Source: Ancylostoma caninum
Lineage: Eukaryota; Nematoda; Chromadorea; Rhabditida; Ancylostomatidae
Assembly (NCBI GenBank): GCA_037903475.1
Contig: JBAJFG010000074.1
Span: 744,001-808,000 of the forward strand
Length of the DNA: 64,000 nt
Direction of reading: 5' to 3'
Under the pieces are notes generated by a model. The model saw only the letters and a list, made by a program, of their open reading frames with translations. It searched no databases and had not been told where the DNA came from. Positions 1-13,057 of this stretch are shown piece after piece; positions within the stretch are counted from its first letter, which is position 1, and every line of letters begins with the position of its first letter. Made by a program: the position numbers and the translations under genes.

Positions 1-165
1 CATTTTTTCGACCAGATTTCTCTCCACTCTTCTGCAGTAAATTCTTCATCAACTTTGCGATCTTGGGGTTTCCATGAAAAGGGTTATACCGCACCTTTCT
101 GCTCTAACTTCGAGCAAGTTTTGGAAAAGAAGGCAAGGCTTGACTGGATCACGCACATCCTTTGG
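1..165 (-). pseudogene. Decayed tyrosine-recombinase (Crypton-like) C-terminal fragment, runs off left edge
   Basis: Read on the minus strand, one frame (about 156 down to 121) gives RDPVKPCLLFQNLLEV, and a second frame (about 75 down to 1) gives NPFHGNPKIAKLMKNL followed by a Lys/Gly-rich stretch ending at the window edge. The order 'DPVK..., then NP-x-G-x-x-x-I-x-K-x-MK' resembles the C-terminal catalytic region of Crypton-type tyrosine recombinases (DUF3504 family), where an N-H-S-x-R motif would follow just outside the window. The two pieces are in different frames with a stop between, so this is a relic and not a working enzyme. The match is by eye over about 40 residues and could be coincidental. 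The catalytic Arg and Tyr are not visible in the window. Confidence 0.33.
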
Positions 166-539
166 AGAATGGTAAAAAGGGAAAGGTTTCCACCTTGACG
201 AGAAATATCAGAAATTTAACCAGTTTGCTGCTTGAATGTACCGAATAAAAATTGAAAAGTTCAGCCCAGTTAGCAGATGGTCTTACCATAATTTGAGGAA
301 AATAGGCTAGAAGTGTCCCAGAACTTCTGGCATGCCAACAATTTACCAAGGCTCTCAACGGTTTCTAATAAATCATATCAAATAAATAAATAGAAGATAA
401 AATAAATGAGATAAAAAAGTCACAGATAGTTACCACATTGGTGGAAAACGGTCAATCAATCAGAAGACGTTACGGGAGCAGGAAGGCCTCCCACAATCAT
501 TTTTTTCAATAAGAAGAATGGTTGCATTGATTTCGGAGC

Positions 540-2245
540 ATGTGGAGGTGTAAAGGGTCTACATCTTCAAATTCAAGTTTCCGTTTTTTTTTTCGTTTAC
601 CGGCTCAAGTTCCGGATAACGTAGATCAGAAGGCCAAAAATGGCCATGAAACGGAAAACGGAAAATTTCTCACATCTCTGGTCCGAGAATCTGTTCACGA
701 TATTGCTACTGCAATCGCCTCAGAAGGGACCCTGGCCAGTTCAGTGATCAGCTTACATAGCTTACCCCAGAATATCCAGGATCCCAGGATTTTGCTCTCT
801 ATTATATTACAAGAATTGCAAGAAGCGTGTTGCTAATGTGGCATATAGTTACAGCATTGGACCAGTCGTCGCAACAATACAGTATTTCTCCTACTGTACA
901 GTAACCAGTTTTGCCGCGTACCTTAGCCTCCGCACCAACGACCATACAGTGTAAATCGCACTGCAGAATCTAGAAAAATCCAGTTAGGACCTCTCGAGGC
1001 GCAGATTAACAGTCTCCTAATAGGATCGTGGCGTACAGCAGAACTAAAAACGCCCTACGCACAAGCCGGTAACGGGTGGTGGTCAGTGCGCGTGCGCCGT
1101 AAGAGAGAAGAGGTATCGATCGGATCACATCGATAAATTTCCAGAAACTCGATAAGCTGGCAACGATACGGGGTGGGATACTCTGAAGAAGCTCGATCCG
1201 TAAACTACCCCATCTGCTATGAAAATTCCACTCAATGCTGCTGGTTGGCTGCTGGCTGACAATGAAGAACTTGTTCGTTCGACATTTCATCGCAACCAGC
1301 ACACTACAACACACCATGTATTTTTGCACGTTCATTACGGATCAAACCCGATTCGTACGTAGAAGCGCGTGATTTTCGCTGTTTATCCCTGCAAACGCTT
1401 CAACATCCTAACTCAGAGAACCATTCAAAATCCAAAACCTGACCAAAAATCAGCTCAATAGACAATTTTCCGACCGAGTGACACAATTTTTGCCGGCGCT
1501 CACTATGATGGACACCCGATGTGTAATTGTTGAGAAGAGAACTCGTCCATCCTAATTGTCGTCAGTTGCAACGTCGTAAATTAGTAAAATCTACAGCATC
1601 CGCTTGTCCACTTGCCCGTTTTTCACAGTACAACATCTATAGCTGTTCACCAGCCCCAAATAGCGCCGAGTTTTTCGAGTTGATGGGACTTATTCCGCTC
1701 AACTGCTCCAGCGAAGTAAATGACTTACAGTAGATAGAAGAAATGCTCATAAGATTCTCACAAAACAGGGAAAAAGGGAAAAAGACTAAACAACTGTGAC
1801 CTGCGAGAGAATAAGAATTGAAGATGAGCTACAATTCCTCACAACCTATTGAGCAATAAATGGACAGCTAACAAGCAACTAACCACGACCAGGATACATG
1901 TATGGGGCGAGGAGTAGTGGTCAACCATGACGGAAGCTACGGCGATTGAAAGTCCTGCGAAATTGGCATGAAAAAAGGAGTTAGAGAGAAATGGACACAG
2001 AAAGAGAGAAGATAAAGAGAAAAGGGCATCGATGTAACATTGAAGTTTTAATCCAACGATAAAAACAGCAGTAACAGCAGAAGATAACGTCGCAAAATTT
2101 TCGTCTACATCAGTAACGATTGAAAAATGCACCAAGAATTACTTAGCTTAAAGCTAAATAGCACATATGTATTCTAGAGACCGAGATTAAGAGGGAGCAT
2201 CATCTACCACCAACATTACCCTGTTTTACAGCACCAGAAGCACTG
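540..2245. other. Gene-poor stretch
   Basis: No supported gene. A 98-codon frame at 540-836 on the plus strand has no recognisable domain, no convincing splice context and a poly-T run inside its start; I do not call it. Positions about 1000-1260 are richer in CpG than their surroundings. The segment TACAGTAACCAG near 898 recurs near 4829 without an obvious element boundary. Confidence 0.4.
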
Positions 2246-2246
2246 A

Positions 2247-2324
2247 GATTACCCAGGGCAAACTGCTAACACCACATCTACCCATCGTTAACACGGACGT
2301 CAACGCGTTTACTCTGGGTAATGT
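2247..2324. mobile_element. Small fold-back MITE, family 'GATTACCC', copy 1
   Basis: Imperfect inverted repeat: GATTACCCAGGGCAAACTG on the left and a right arm whose reverse complement begins ATTACCCAGAGTAAACGCG. The same arms recur at 12935-13057 and 32819-32940. No coding capacity. This is the shortest and most degraded of the three. Confidence 0.55.
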
Positions 2325-3032
2325 GCATATAATAATGTATCCGGGGCCAGGTGCCGCTCACTCCAATGGTTTATACGATTCCTCGCAGAAGTGCCAGAAA
2401 ACTCAATCATGGTGTAGACATTCGCCTTTCGGGGTTGTTACCCAAGGAATAACTTTGTTCTCAGTTAATTCCTTTTGCGTGTGCACGCTATTTGATGCTG
2501 GGATTTTTTGATGGATGACAGGGTGATGGTAGAGGAATTATAAGGACGCTTTTGAAGAATGCTTGCTTCTATGGGAACAACGGAAAAATCACACGAAAAG
2601 AAGCTTGATGAACCTTCACATAAACAGCCTGGTTGAACCAGTTCATTCTTGGGTAGGCGAACTTTTGATCTGCGCGTTGCAGCAACGTTTAGAATGTGTT
2701 TGCTTTTAGGGAGCGAGAAAAATGTTGCAAAATGTGCAATAAAGCTATTCTGAATGAATATGCTTTTTGTTTTGAAAAAAAAACGCTTGAGAAAAGGAAG
2801 GAAAAAAGTACGAGTTAAGCGAATAAACACCTGAAAATAGAGGCAATAAAGAATCGCTGGTGAATGGTGGGAATCCGAAGTCTGGAATCGCGGCGCAGTT
2901 AGTGGAAGGAATTCGAGAAGGAATTCACGAATTAAAAAAATGAGAACTAAGCCTTTGCCAATTCTTGGATGAAAAATAACGTACTGAGGGGATCCGTAAG
3001 CATGAATAGAACCGCACAATGTAATAGATGCA

Positions 3033-3059
3033 TTCGAAATCGAAAAATTCGATTTCGAA
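3033..3059. repeat. Perfect 12-bp inverted repeat, 3-nt loop
   Basis: TTCGAAATCGAA, AAA, then TTCGATTTCGAA. The arms are exact reverse complements. It may be an isolated AT-rich palindrome or the core of a decayed fold-back element; no longer arms extend outward. Confidence 0.6.
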
Positions 3060-3534
3060 TTGATCTAAAATTCAGGCGTTAGAAGAAAGCAGGACAACAG
3101 GACAACACAGTGCCGCAGAAAAGATAAGAAAAGCTGTACAGTGCGAGAGGAAGCTTACAGCATGGTTTAGTTTCCGTATAAGGTTACTGCATGAGAAAAA
3201 ACCAACCGGTGCAAATAAATACAACAGAGAGATAAATTTTCACTCAGGTTCTCGAGCAATAGAGTTTTTTTTGAATTGGTATCTAAACTAGCTAAATTGA
3301 CTGAGTAACCGGATTTTCATTCAGTCTTAGTTGCAGCCGCAATCCTATAATAAAACTTTTTCAAAGAGAAGAAAATTCTAGATTTGAAGCATAAAAAATC
3401 CAGAACAATTAATGGAAGATGGACGGGGGACAGCTCAGCCACCAATCCAATTACCAGGCAAACATGCAACTTTTCGCTTTCCAAATCGCAATTCACATTT
3501 CGAAAAGAGCGGATCGAGGACGTTGTAAAAACGG

Positions 3535-3625
3535 GGCCAAATAGAAGACCCGTCGTTCGAGTCGGCGGCGACGGCGGCGGCCGCCGACGACAACGATGGG
3601 CCACATCGTTGTGGACACCGTGAGA
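3535..3625. promoter_or_regulatory. CpG-rich island
   Basis: Runs of GTCGTT, CGGCGGCGACGG and CGGCCGCCGACG stand out from about 60% AT surroundings. It is followed at 3660-3715 by CT- and TG-repeat tracts. On the plus strand an ATG at 3596 opens GHIVVDT before a GTGAGA donor-like site. This may be a promoter or enhancer, or a first exon; sequence alone cannot decide. Confidence 0.25.
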
Positions 3626-6439
3626 AACATCAGCCGAGATACAAAATGATACTCGGACACGCTCGCTCGCACTCTCTCTCTGCATGTGTCTGTGTGTCTT
3701 TCTGTGTATGTAGAGGACATTTGACCGAGTTTACGCCCCACTAAACTAACCAAATCTTCACCCCCACTCAAAACACATGCGCATACAACACTCAGCGCTT
3801 TCCCTTCTTTCTTCCTGGTTCTTTTTGCTCGTTTCAGCGGCTTTTTCGCCGATTCTTTGTTGTCTGATGCAATTCGGCGTCGTACACATAGCGAAAGTTT
3901 CACTCTTTGACAGTCCCCTGCATAATCTTTTAAGAGTTCGTGGATTCATTCCCTCAACGAGTCCTGAAAGAATGTGTATCTATCCATGTCCTGTTTCAAC
4001 TCACTGGAAGCAGAAAAAGCTTAGCACATCGGAAGAAATTGATTTTTACTCCAAAAAACAGGAGAAGGCACAAAAATGCACAATGTCACAACATGAAACC
4101 ATAGAATCCAATGAAACTCTTTGGTTTTGGAAAAAGAAGAAAATTTTTAAGAAAGGATTCCCCTTACAAATGAGATTTTTAGCCCAGTTTTTCATTGCTA
4201 GGGAAATTTACTCACCATTTCTATCCAACAAGAGTAGTAGGAGGAAAAGTAACAGTAAGACAAATGGCAAGGATTACCACCGGTTTCGAACTGTTTTACG
4301 CGAATTGACGGTTGAAAATACGGCATATAATGCATTCGTAATTGTATAATCCAACTAGTTAGTTACTATAGAAGAATTACATTTTCGACTCTTGGGAAGA
4401 ATCTCAACACCCTGAAACAAATTTATAAACATGAGAAGTAGATTTCGAGTACTCTCAAGGTCACCAGCATGTTTACATTCCAAATCAGCCATTTTCATCC
4501 CCCATAAACTCGACAAAAATGCCCTTACTAGGTCAAACCCATAAAAAACATCAGATCCCACCAAATTGCACTGTGCCATGAATCTACAATCAGATGGACA
4601 CTGAGAACTCCTTCGAAATTAACCTCGCTCCCTTAATTTCAGTGGTATTTGCTCCCTTCATCCCATAACGGTCCTTTTAAAGACTTTAAACGACCTAAGC
4701 TACTTCTCTCCACCTAAATAACAACGTTGCTTTTTATTTTCCAAGATCTATCGTACTACCACTCACGCATAGTCAACAGAATACTGTACTGAAACCAGTT
4801 CCGAAGCGATTCAACTGGCTGCGCGATACAGTAACCAGTAAGCGAGAGCAATACAGTCAGTGAGAACATAGGTAATAATAACTGGAAATGTCGTACTGTA
4901 GCTGAATGGTGGGTAAAAGAAGATGGAGACGACGAGGTCAGCCTTTCCACATATCGACGGCGCCTATAAAAGATAAGAAAGTAGGTAATATCGTCTCAAC
5001 AACGGGCAACAACAATTTATCGCAGAAGCGTGTAATAGAAATAATACGGCGAAGAATAGGAAGGAAGGATAATGATATGAGGAAAATGTTGAAGGAGATG
5101 TGATCCAGAATGAAACAAATACTCTGAATTAAGACAGTTTTGGTTGAAAAGAAAAATAGACAAAATTAGACAATTGAAGGAAACATGCGGATACTTATGG
5201 TTCTCGACAAGTGAAAGGAGAATGAAGCAAAGGCAGAAAGAGTGACAAAATCCCAACAACGGGGAGCAGAGGGAGCAGTAGAGTCAGTTTTTGGGGAAGA
5301 AGTTGCAATGGAATTTGGATAGGAAATTAATGGAAGCCATCTGCAAAAAATGGTTATAAAAATTGCTCCAACTTCACTATTTCCGAAGGTGTCCGCAACA
5401 ATCGTGTGACGAGTCTCTTTCAAACAGTGTAAAGGAGAATAAGGCCAACAAAGTCCAAATTGGGAGGAAGTTATCCACAATTTCAAAAAAACCACATGGA
5501 GATCGATTCAAATACAATTATTGAAGCTGACTAAAAAACCTAAAATACCTGGGGGATCTGGAGCCCAGAAAGGAGAAAGGCTTTCCGACCGTTGTCGTAG
5601 TTTATGGCAGAAAAAACGGGAAATTTCAACATGTGCGAAAAACACGTGGCGGAAAAACTCAACTTTTGACAAAAACACGAAAAACTAATGAGCACAAGTC
5701 ATATCACTGAAGTTGTTCGGACACATTGCTATACCACATGTGAGAAAAAAACGCCCCTGAGAACCTATGTAAGGTTTATGCAGATGAAATAGCGCTAATT
5801 TCCAGAAAAAAAAACATAATTTTCCAGAATCTGCTCATAAAATAAGGGATATTTCCTGCTGAGTGAAGAAATTTTAAACTTTGTCGAAGTAACTACTCGT
5901 TAAAATTGTGGAAAAAAATAGAGTCAACACGAAAAGTAGCAATTTCTTTGCATCAATCTGTAGTGGACACTTCTTTGTTCCGTAGTCTATTGCTCTATTC
6001 TCACTGGTCCACACAGACTACCAACCACTGAGAAGCGTTGCAGTTATAGGAACGAGGCAAACATGATGTCCTCGGACAGAGACCCAACAATTGAAACTTA
6101 GAAAAATGAGGATCGAACAATAAACAATACAGAGCTAATATTCTGACTCCTAACTTTTATAGCACCACAGAGTGTTTTTTCTTGGCACCCAAATAAATGT
6201 ATGAATCGTATGAAATTTAGTAGAAGGGCGGATTTCCTTGCAATTCTAGCGATCTGCATGGCCTCCCACAAAGGTACTGGAGGGAAATCCACATACAGTA
6301 ACAAAAGCAAAGAAAATCGCAACCGAAAGTCTTCCTAAGGGTCATTGAAAGGATCTATGAGTGAATCGCGAAGTAGTGCCCTCTCAAGTGATCAACTTCA
6401 AACCAAATACGCAAAAGAATGCGAATCGCTCTCTAAAAT

Positions 6440-6740
6440 AGGAAACATGTCCACAAGTAGTGGACGACGGATTGAGGTGCAGCCGGGCGAGAGTGCAGGC
6501 GAAAGCCGGAGACGCCGGCACTCGTGGAGTGAAAGGCACAAAAACGAGGTCGAGTTTCGTTTGTGTGTGTGCGTGTGTGTGAGTAAATGTAAACTCTCGC
6601 TGGTACACTCGCGCCGCGACACGGTTTTGTAACACGGGCAAAAGCTAGCGCTACGCAGAGTGTGCGCAGCGAGACGACGCGCAGACCCTGGCTCTGACCG
6701 GGTGAGCGCAGCGGTCAGTGCTAGTGGTGTGGCAGCTGTC
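6440..6740. promoter_or_regulatory. CpG-rich island with GT tract
   Basis: Dense CpG (AGCCGGGCGAGAG, GGAGACGCCGGCACTCG), a GT microsatellite at about 6560-6592, then GCGAGACGACGCGCAG. No reading frame has splice support. It could be a distal regulatory element or an unassigned transcription start. Confidence 0.25.
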
Positions 6741-8089
6741 AGTGGGGTACAGAAGTAACCAGATGAACAGTTGGTTGAAAGTAGGAGGTGATGGAAGGTT
6801 GAGGGGGCTATAAGGTGGTGTTGGACTAGAAGAGTTCAAGATTCTGTAGTATCTACAGTAGTGATGCCTACGTTAGCCAGCTTAGGAGGATAAGTAAGGG
6901 ATTAAATTAAGTGAAGGTAGGAAAGGGAAAACTCCATGGAAGTTGGCCAACCCACAGCCGAAGTCTGAGGAAGAGACAACAACAAAAGAAGGAGAAGGTT
7001 GAGAGAATAAGAGAAACAGGCGGGTTTTCCGGAAAAAAGGTGGTCTCAGGCCGGCAGGTATTTTAAAACCCAAGCTTTTCTTCAAGCTGTTGTCTTATTC
7101 TATGATTCACAGGTTTTCACATGAGCACCATTTATTCTAAATTACGCTCAGTTAGTGTCGCTTTCAGAGGTCTGAAAGCGGTAATGCAGTTCAGTATAGC
7201 GCAATTAAAAGTTATATTCTTCAAAATTGAGAACAAATATTCATAATAAAGTGGTAAAAACGAAAATTGCAGAAGATGACCCCAAAATACGTTTCTTTTT
7301 TTCAAATAAAATGATTCTACGGATTATTTTGACTCATTGTTCCTCTGGAGCAAGGTGGAGGTAGAGAGTGGAGGCGGAGCTATAGAGGGTACCAGATAAC
7401 TAGAATGTAACCATAAGGTAAGGTAACTAGAATGCTAGAAGAATAATAACTAATTGTGTAGTTTTAAGATAAAGATATACGTGAAATTGGGACGGCAGAA
7501 GTCAAAGATGCCCGTATGAGGTGAGACGTCGGTAGAGGAACTTGTGGAAATTTTCCAATCTCCAGAGAATTTTCTGTTATTTCGAGAACCTAAATCCTAG
7601 ACTACCACTTGCGTCTTAGCGTTTGGGTTTTTTACCTACATACCAATTAGCTCCATCTAGTGAATCGTAGCTGTCTGACACATTTTTTTTATAATCCGAC
7701 ACTAACGGTTTCTACTTGAAATCGAGAGGAATTACGAGGAACCGAATAGGAAGATGAGAAAAATTTGCTCACAACTTAAGCGGAAACCTCCGAATATATA
7801 GCGATTTTAGGCGAAGATCCACCGGGGGTCTCGAAAAAAACATGACATATCCGGGACCTTGCGGGAAATTATCAAAAAATCAATGGACTACTGCGAAATA
7901 CAGGGTTTATGTGCGGTCACTTTCTAGAATTTAGCCAAAAAGGCCGGTGAAGATCAATCGAAGCCATAGTAGGCCTGTCCTTAAAATCCTAAAGGTCATT
8001 GTGACGAGAACAACTTCAGCAAGGAAAACACTTTACTTCTAAGTAACCCTAAAGCAAACACTGAACCAGGAAGAGCTCAACGAATAGTG

Positions 8090-8350
8090 CAAGCGGCTTC
8101 TGCTCCATCTTAACGCGCCCGTGTGCTCGACGTTGACCAGCGCGCGCGCGAAATACCGAAATGTTTGTAAAGGTAGCAGAGAACACTCGCGGCGAGGAGG
8201 GTCCCACGACGAACATACAGTACGCTGCATTTCGTACTCGACTCACTGCTCGCGGGGGTCACATAGTACGCACACAGGCAACACCACGACGAAGCCTAGC
8301 CGGCCGGCGAATGTTTATCAAACATATCGCTAAGGGCCGTGGCGGAAGTA
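8090..8350. promoter_or_regulatory. CpG-rich island
   Basis: Contains AGCGCGCGCGCGAAAT, CTCGCGGCGAGG and CTAGCCGGCCGGCGAA. Includes the palindrome ATGTTTATCAAACAT and a forkhead-like TGTTTGTAAAG. Both strands show overlapping 60-70 codon frames, which is expected by chance in GC-rich DNA. Confidence 0.25.
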
Positions 8351-10579
8351 CTGGTGTGTCCATATGTACTAAGTAGTCGGAAAGCTGTCACAAGCTATCG
8401 CGAGCTGCAAAAGGAGCAGAGCTACGAGCTCTGCGGGAGGTGGGGAGGAGGTTTAAATTCAAAAAATTCACCAAGGTTATGTAATGTGACTCAGTCGATC
8501 ACCAAAATCCAGAAACTAAAACTCCCGAACAATGACACCAGTGAACATTAACTTTCATGAAGGTCATCGTCAGAAATAGGACATCTCTCCTTTTTGTGGA
8601 AGGAGAAACTTGGCCGCAAACATAATTTGACACCGAAAGCGAGTTTCATTACTGTTTCGAACGGAGTGCTCGTGTTTTCTCGCTGTACGCAATTACAGAA
8701 TAATGAAGATTGGGCGTACTATAAGTAGGTTGTCCGGACACGCAAAAAAAAGAAAACTGTTTCCAAGGAAGGAAAAAAAAACAAGGCAACATTTTTACAA
8801 ACCAAAAATTACCTAAGAAAAAACAACATTCTAACATTTTTCTTTGCTGCTCATCGCATTTGTAGACAAGCTATGCAAATGAATGATTTAGATCACTAAA
8901 TTCCAGAAATGTGTAAATTTTTTTCAAGAAATTACAAAGGACCATGTCAACAAATTGCATAATCAGTGTAGATGATGAAAATGATGAAACAGAGCTTCCA
9001 ACAGAATAACTTTGGAAACATGGATTTTTGAGCACCTGTCGGTCCATTCCGAAGAAGTGAAATCTAAGCAGAACGCGACAAGAAACATAAATGGACGAGT
9101 GTGAAAAGACGCATTGAAATTGTTTGAAGCTCTATGCCAATACGAAAGTATGCTGGACGAAGATGAGATGTGAAAAAAATTAGAATATGGTTCGACGATA
9201 AGACTAGTCCTTTTTTGAGAAGAGATCAGAATTAGAACAGGATTAAATAAGATATGTTCAGGATCTGTAGGATTTATTTCGCGAAAATTAGAGGATGTCA
9301 CCTTACAGCTTGAGGTGATGAACGTTATTTTTTTCGTATTTAATTCGGGGAAAACCAGATTTTCTCAAAGACTTCGCTAATGCTGAGAATCGTACTGTTC
9401 CGTACCAATCTAGTACACTACCCACGAAGGCTACAAAACAATTTTGTTGCAATTTCATGTCCTTTTATCTGCATGCACCATCAAAATCCTTGTTCATTGA
9501 CTGCATACGGTGGTGCATTTCTTTTGCAATCGCGACAATAGCAGGATTAAAGGGGGTATATGAGAAATTCGCAACATATCAACAGTAGAACTGAAAGTTC
9601 CTAATGAGCATAGTTTCTTTGGGGTTGTGCAACAGTCCGGTTCTTGGGGTTATAAACTGAGACAACAAGTCCAGAATGGCTGAAGTATGTGAGTCTCCCT
9701 GACATTTGTACTGCCAAAATATGATAATTTACTAGAACTGATTTAAACTAACTAATTAAGATTAGCCAGGCCTAGGATTCCTGAACGCGTAACCGAGTGA
9801 AATCAGGTTAGCAAACCAAATTCCACTTCTTCTCTCTCTTAACATTGCAGAGTCTATGTATAGGTTATCCACAGAGTCTGCGTATATGTCTAGACATCGT
9901 TGGTTTGCGTAGTTAACGTTTCATGAATCCCAGCTCAGGGCAAGATTTGTACATGCTTCGTTGGACAAGATACTTCCACAGAATAAATCTCAAAGGCCAA
10001 CTTTATCCATTCTGGACGTATGTATCGACATGAGGCCTCTGGATCATGATCCAAGTGAATATAAGCTTTACCAAAAAAAAGTGAGCAGCAGCTGGATGAG
10101 TTCTGGATAAATTTGTTGTTAAAAAGCTGTGGTTCAACATGTGTGAATAGAATAAGAACAAACTAGTAGGAAAGGAAAAGTAGTACAAACGGCAAAGAGA
10201 GGAAGGCGGTAGAACGAAGTGCACACTACCTTATGGAACCTCATTTGCATCATACCTTTGTTCGTCGGAAAAGTGGTAACTCTAGAATACCAGTTGGCTG
10301 GGGAAAGGAAAAGGAAGGAGAGAGGGAGGGCATCTACGCAAAATATTATACCTATAAAACTATGCTATCATGGAATCCAGTAGATTACCTATTTTTCAAG
10401 GGGAAAAACTACCTAAAGTGGCTTTGAAAACAAGATTTACATTGCCTTTTTGTGTAAGAGCATTATAATTCTTGTCTAAACCCTGCTGTGGTCTATTCAT
10501 AAACATCCAGAGTTATCATAAAATGAGTAATTGTCGTAATTTTTAACGCCAACAAAGTACGAAGACGACAAGTGCCGAT

Positions 10580-10740
10580 AACGGGTGTTATTTAAGGTTA
10601 CGCGACAGGGACATCTACGAGATACACACACTGAGAGTTTCAAAAAGTAGGTCGGGACGACGTCGGTACGAACGAGCGCCACACTCTGAGAGACACCATC
10701 ACCACCACCACTCTCACACTCGCCAGCACCAAAGATGATG
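10580..10740. promoter_or_regulatory. GC-rich island with CAC tract
   Basis: CGACGTCGGTACGAACGAGCG followed by an ATCACCACCACCACTCTCAC stretch. No coding signal. It resembles the other islands of this half of the window. Confidence 0.2.
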
Positions 10741-12399
10741 CCCTCTAATAGTTCGATCCACTAAGAAAACTGTTACAGCTCTCCTACAGCTTGACTGGCG
10801 ATTAATCTCAGCCGAGAAAATTGGGGTTATGCTTGCAGAAAACGAGATACAATAAGTGTTTATTGAAGAAGTCGCGTTAGATGACATAGAACTGTGATGT
10901 AGATGACATTTTGTGTACTATAGTTTACGAGAATTATATGAAGTACTATCGTGTAGACAAAAAACCCTTTAAAAACAGGGAAACCTAACAAATCGACAGA
11001 TGCAAACACACAGGAAGACATGGTACAAGCAAATAAATACAAAGGAAACTATTAAAAAGTGAAAAATCAATGGGTAATCAAGTATACATGGAAAATGCCA
11101 GTTAGGGTACAAGAAATTTTGGTGGAAGAAAAGGCTCCTCCTTTTAGACAAATCCAAAAAATAGCGAACCCTTTGAGTTTTTCAGAAAAAGAGGCGGGAG
11201 CTTCAACACTGAAAACATTCAGACAACAGCATCCATGGCAAAAAGTAAGTGAATTGAAAACATAAATTATTCTGAGAGAGAAATTGCTGTCACAGAGTTT
11301 TCCTAAGCTTTAAAGATGCTTTTCCCGTTACCCCGGGGTAATCCAAACCCCGTGATAAAATCTAGGTTTCGCTTCGCTACCTGGAAGGCCTTAAAACACG
11401 TTGTCGTCATTCAGATGAGGGAACAAAGCTCACAGAAGGATAGCACAGCAATAACCTATGCATCGGTTCACGATTTTCGATACGACGTTCAGGCCCGAAT
11501 CCGTTGACGGCATCGAATTCGAGAAAGAATAGCAGTATCACTACCATGTACCCTGAATCACACCATTTCGAAGTAAATTTCTCAGGAATTCTCCTGCTAC
11601 TCCTCCTCTTTACGTAGGGAACTATGGGTTGGACCACTGATGCGCAATATTTCAGGATCCACTGTACATTTACCAATTCAAGAAGGTTTCGGCATTTCGG
11701 TCTCCGTTTTCTATCCTATGGAACTCAAAGGTCCACCTTTACACTTCCGTAATTCGGATATGTACCGGGAATGGACCGCGGACCCTATCACTAGTTCCTG
11801 ACAACCAGGAATAGCAGTGACCTCGAAGAAGCTTACACGTAATTCGGTTTTCCTCACCTTTCATTTGAGTTTTGGCCTACGTAATCGAAATCAATGAATA
11901 CGTTAATGTAAATGAAAAAAAAAAGGACTTGCCGAAGCGACAAGGGAAATTCAGTTCTCTGTCAACTAATGATCTTGGCCATGGCATACATGGAGGCTTT
12001 ATCACGTTTCCATAGTCACTCCAGAATAGAGTAGAGGCCTTCGAAAGCGTATTCCGATAATTTTGCACAGAATCGGACAAATTATCGTGATCGATCTACC
12101 TTGACTAATCCAATCATATAAAAATCTCGGGAACGAAGCAGACACCGCAGAAATGCTGCTCGATTCGGTTGAGGCCTTTCCTAACACCATAGAGGGAAAC
12201 CTCACATTGCGTAAAGTTCGAAAGGTGAGGTAACCCTCAAAAGCGGCAACATCATGAAGCAGCAGGAACACAGGCAGTGTGTGTGAAAGAGCCCTCGAAA
12301 CATCACCCAAAGTTACCCTAACCTCTAGCTCCACTACTCTGACCCAGAAGCACTACCTGACTATGGTCAGCAGCAGCGAAATGACGAGAGATAGCACTA

Positions 12400-12775
12400 G
12401 AGTTGGGTAGAGTGACAAAGAGTGCGAAGAAAGGAGATGTCCTCCGCCGCCAACACCAACTTGACGATGCGCGCCGGCGGCAATTAGGTCAACGTCGCTG
12501 GAAACGAGGCATGTCGTTGGGGAGGCGGCGGCGGTTGGTGCTCAGTTTGGGTGGCGAACATCGCCCTCTACGTGTACGTACCCAGCCCACATGCGCACTT
12601 GACCTATTCTGTAACATCTGTGAACAAGAAAAGTGAAATTGGCGCGAAAGTCGACCGCCTCAGAGGTCAGTACCAGCGGCGCACTCTCTCTCGCTCACTG
12701 AATTGCCCCTCGATCCGCTTTAGGAAGTCGAGATCAGCGTGACGGGGTCGGCAGAGCGAGGACCGGGGAGGGAAG
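12400..12775. promoter_or_regulatory. CpG-rich island
   Basis: One of the strongest islands (CCGCCGCCAACACC, GATGCGCGCCGGCGGC, GGAGGCGGCGGCGGTTGG). It ends in a CTCTCTCTCGCTC tract and GGGGTCGGCAGAGCGAGG. Arg-rich frames here are by-products of composition. No splice-supported start. Confidence 0.25.
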
Positions 12776-12934
12776 GCTAACATTTGCTTCATTCGAATAT
12801 CATACCATCAGTGACATAAGAGAAAAAAACTATCAGTGATTCACATTCACAAGTAGAGTAGATCCTCAAATCTTCTTACATTTAAATTCCACTCAAATGG
12901 GTCAAAGCCCTAATTGATGGAGCCAAAGAATCAG

Positions 12935-13057
12935 GGCCTGGATGCCTTAGCGAGGTTACCCAGGGTAGACGTGTTTTTAGCGGCGAGTAAACTAGCGCTG
13001 CGTTAGAACCATTATAGCACTATTACCTTGGGTAGCCCCAATCATGCATGAAGCCCC
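12935..13057. mobile_element. Fold-back MITE, family 'GATTACCC', copy 2
   Basis: The left arm starts GGCCTGGATGC and continues GGTTACCCAGGGTAGAC; the right arm, read back, gives GGGGCTTCATGCATGATTG then TACCCAAGGTAAT. The arms of roughly 35-40 bp match copy 3 closely. It is non-coding, and the target-site duplication is unclear. Confidence 0.6.

Larger units (their letters stand above)
2330..12930. other. 10.6-kb gene-poor stretch with CpG-rich islands
   Basis: I find no exon chain I can defend. Long open frames here (for example 2465-3019 minus and 3777-4349 plus) lie on strongly purine- or pyrimidine-skewed DNA and lack family similarity. Short GC-rich islands, annotated separately, interrupt AT-rich DNA roughly every 2 kb. 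A perfect 12-bp inverted repeat lies at 3033-3059. A short frame at 5771-5812 reads VYADEIALISRK, faintly like a LINE reverse-transcriptase YADD box, but nothing flanks it. Confidence 0.4.

Noticed and set aside
2465..3019. 184-codon minus-strand open frame
   Set aside because: The plus strand is strongly purine-rich here, so the complementary pyrimidine-rich strand rarely forms stop codons. No domain or splice context.
3777..4349. 190-codon plus-strand open frame starting with a hydrophobic, signal-like segment
   Set aside because: No recognisable domain, codon use looks random, internal TTTCAG is not at a coherent boundary, and the second half is simply A-rich DNA. The length is borderline for chance in 64 kb.
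5771..5812. VYADEIALISRK, like a reverse-transcriptase YADD box
   Set aside because: Only twelve residues, YADE instead of YADD, and no neighbouring retrotransposon motifs in any frame.
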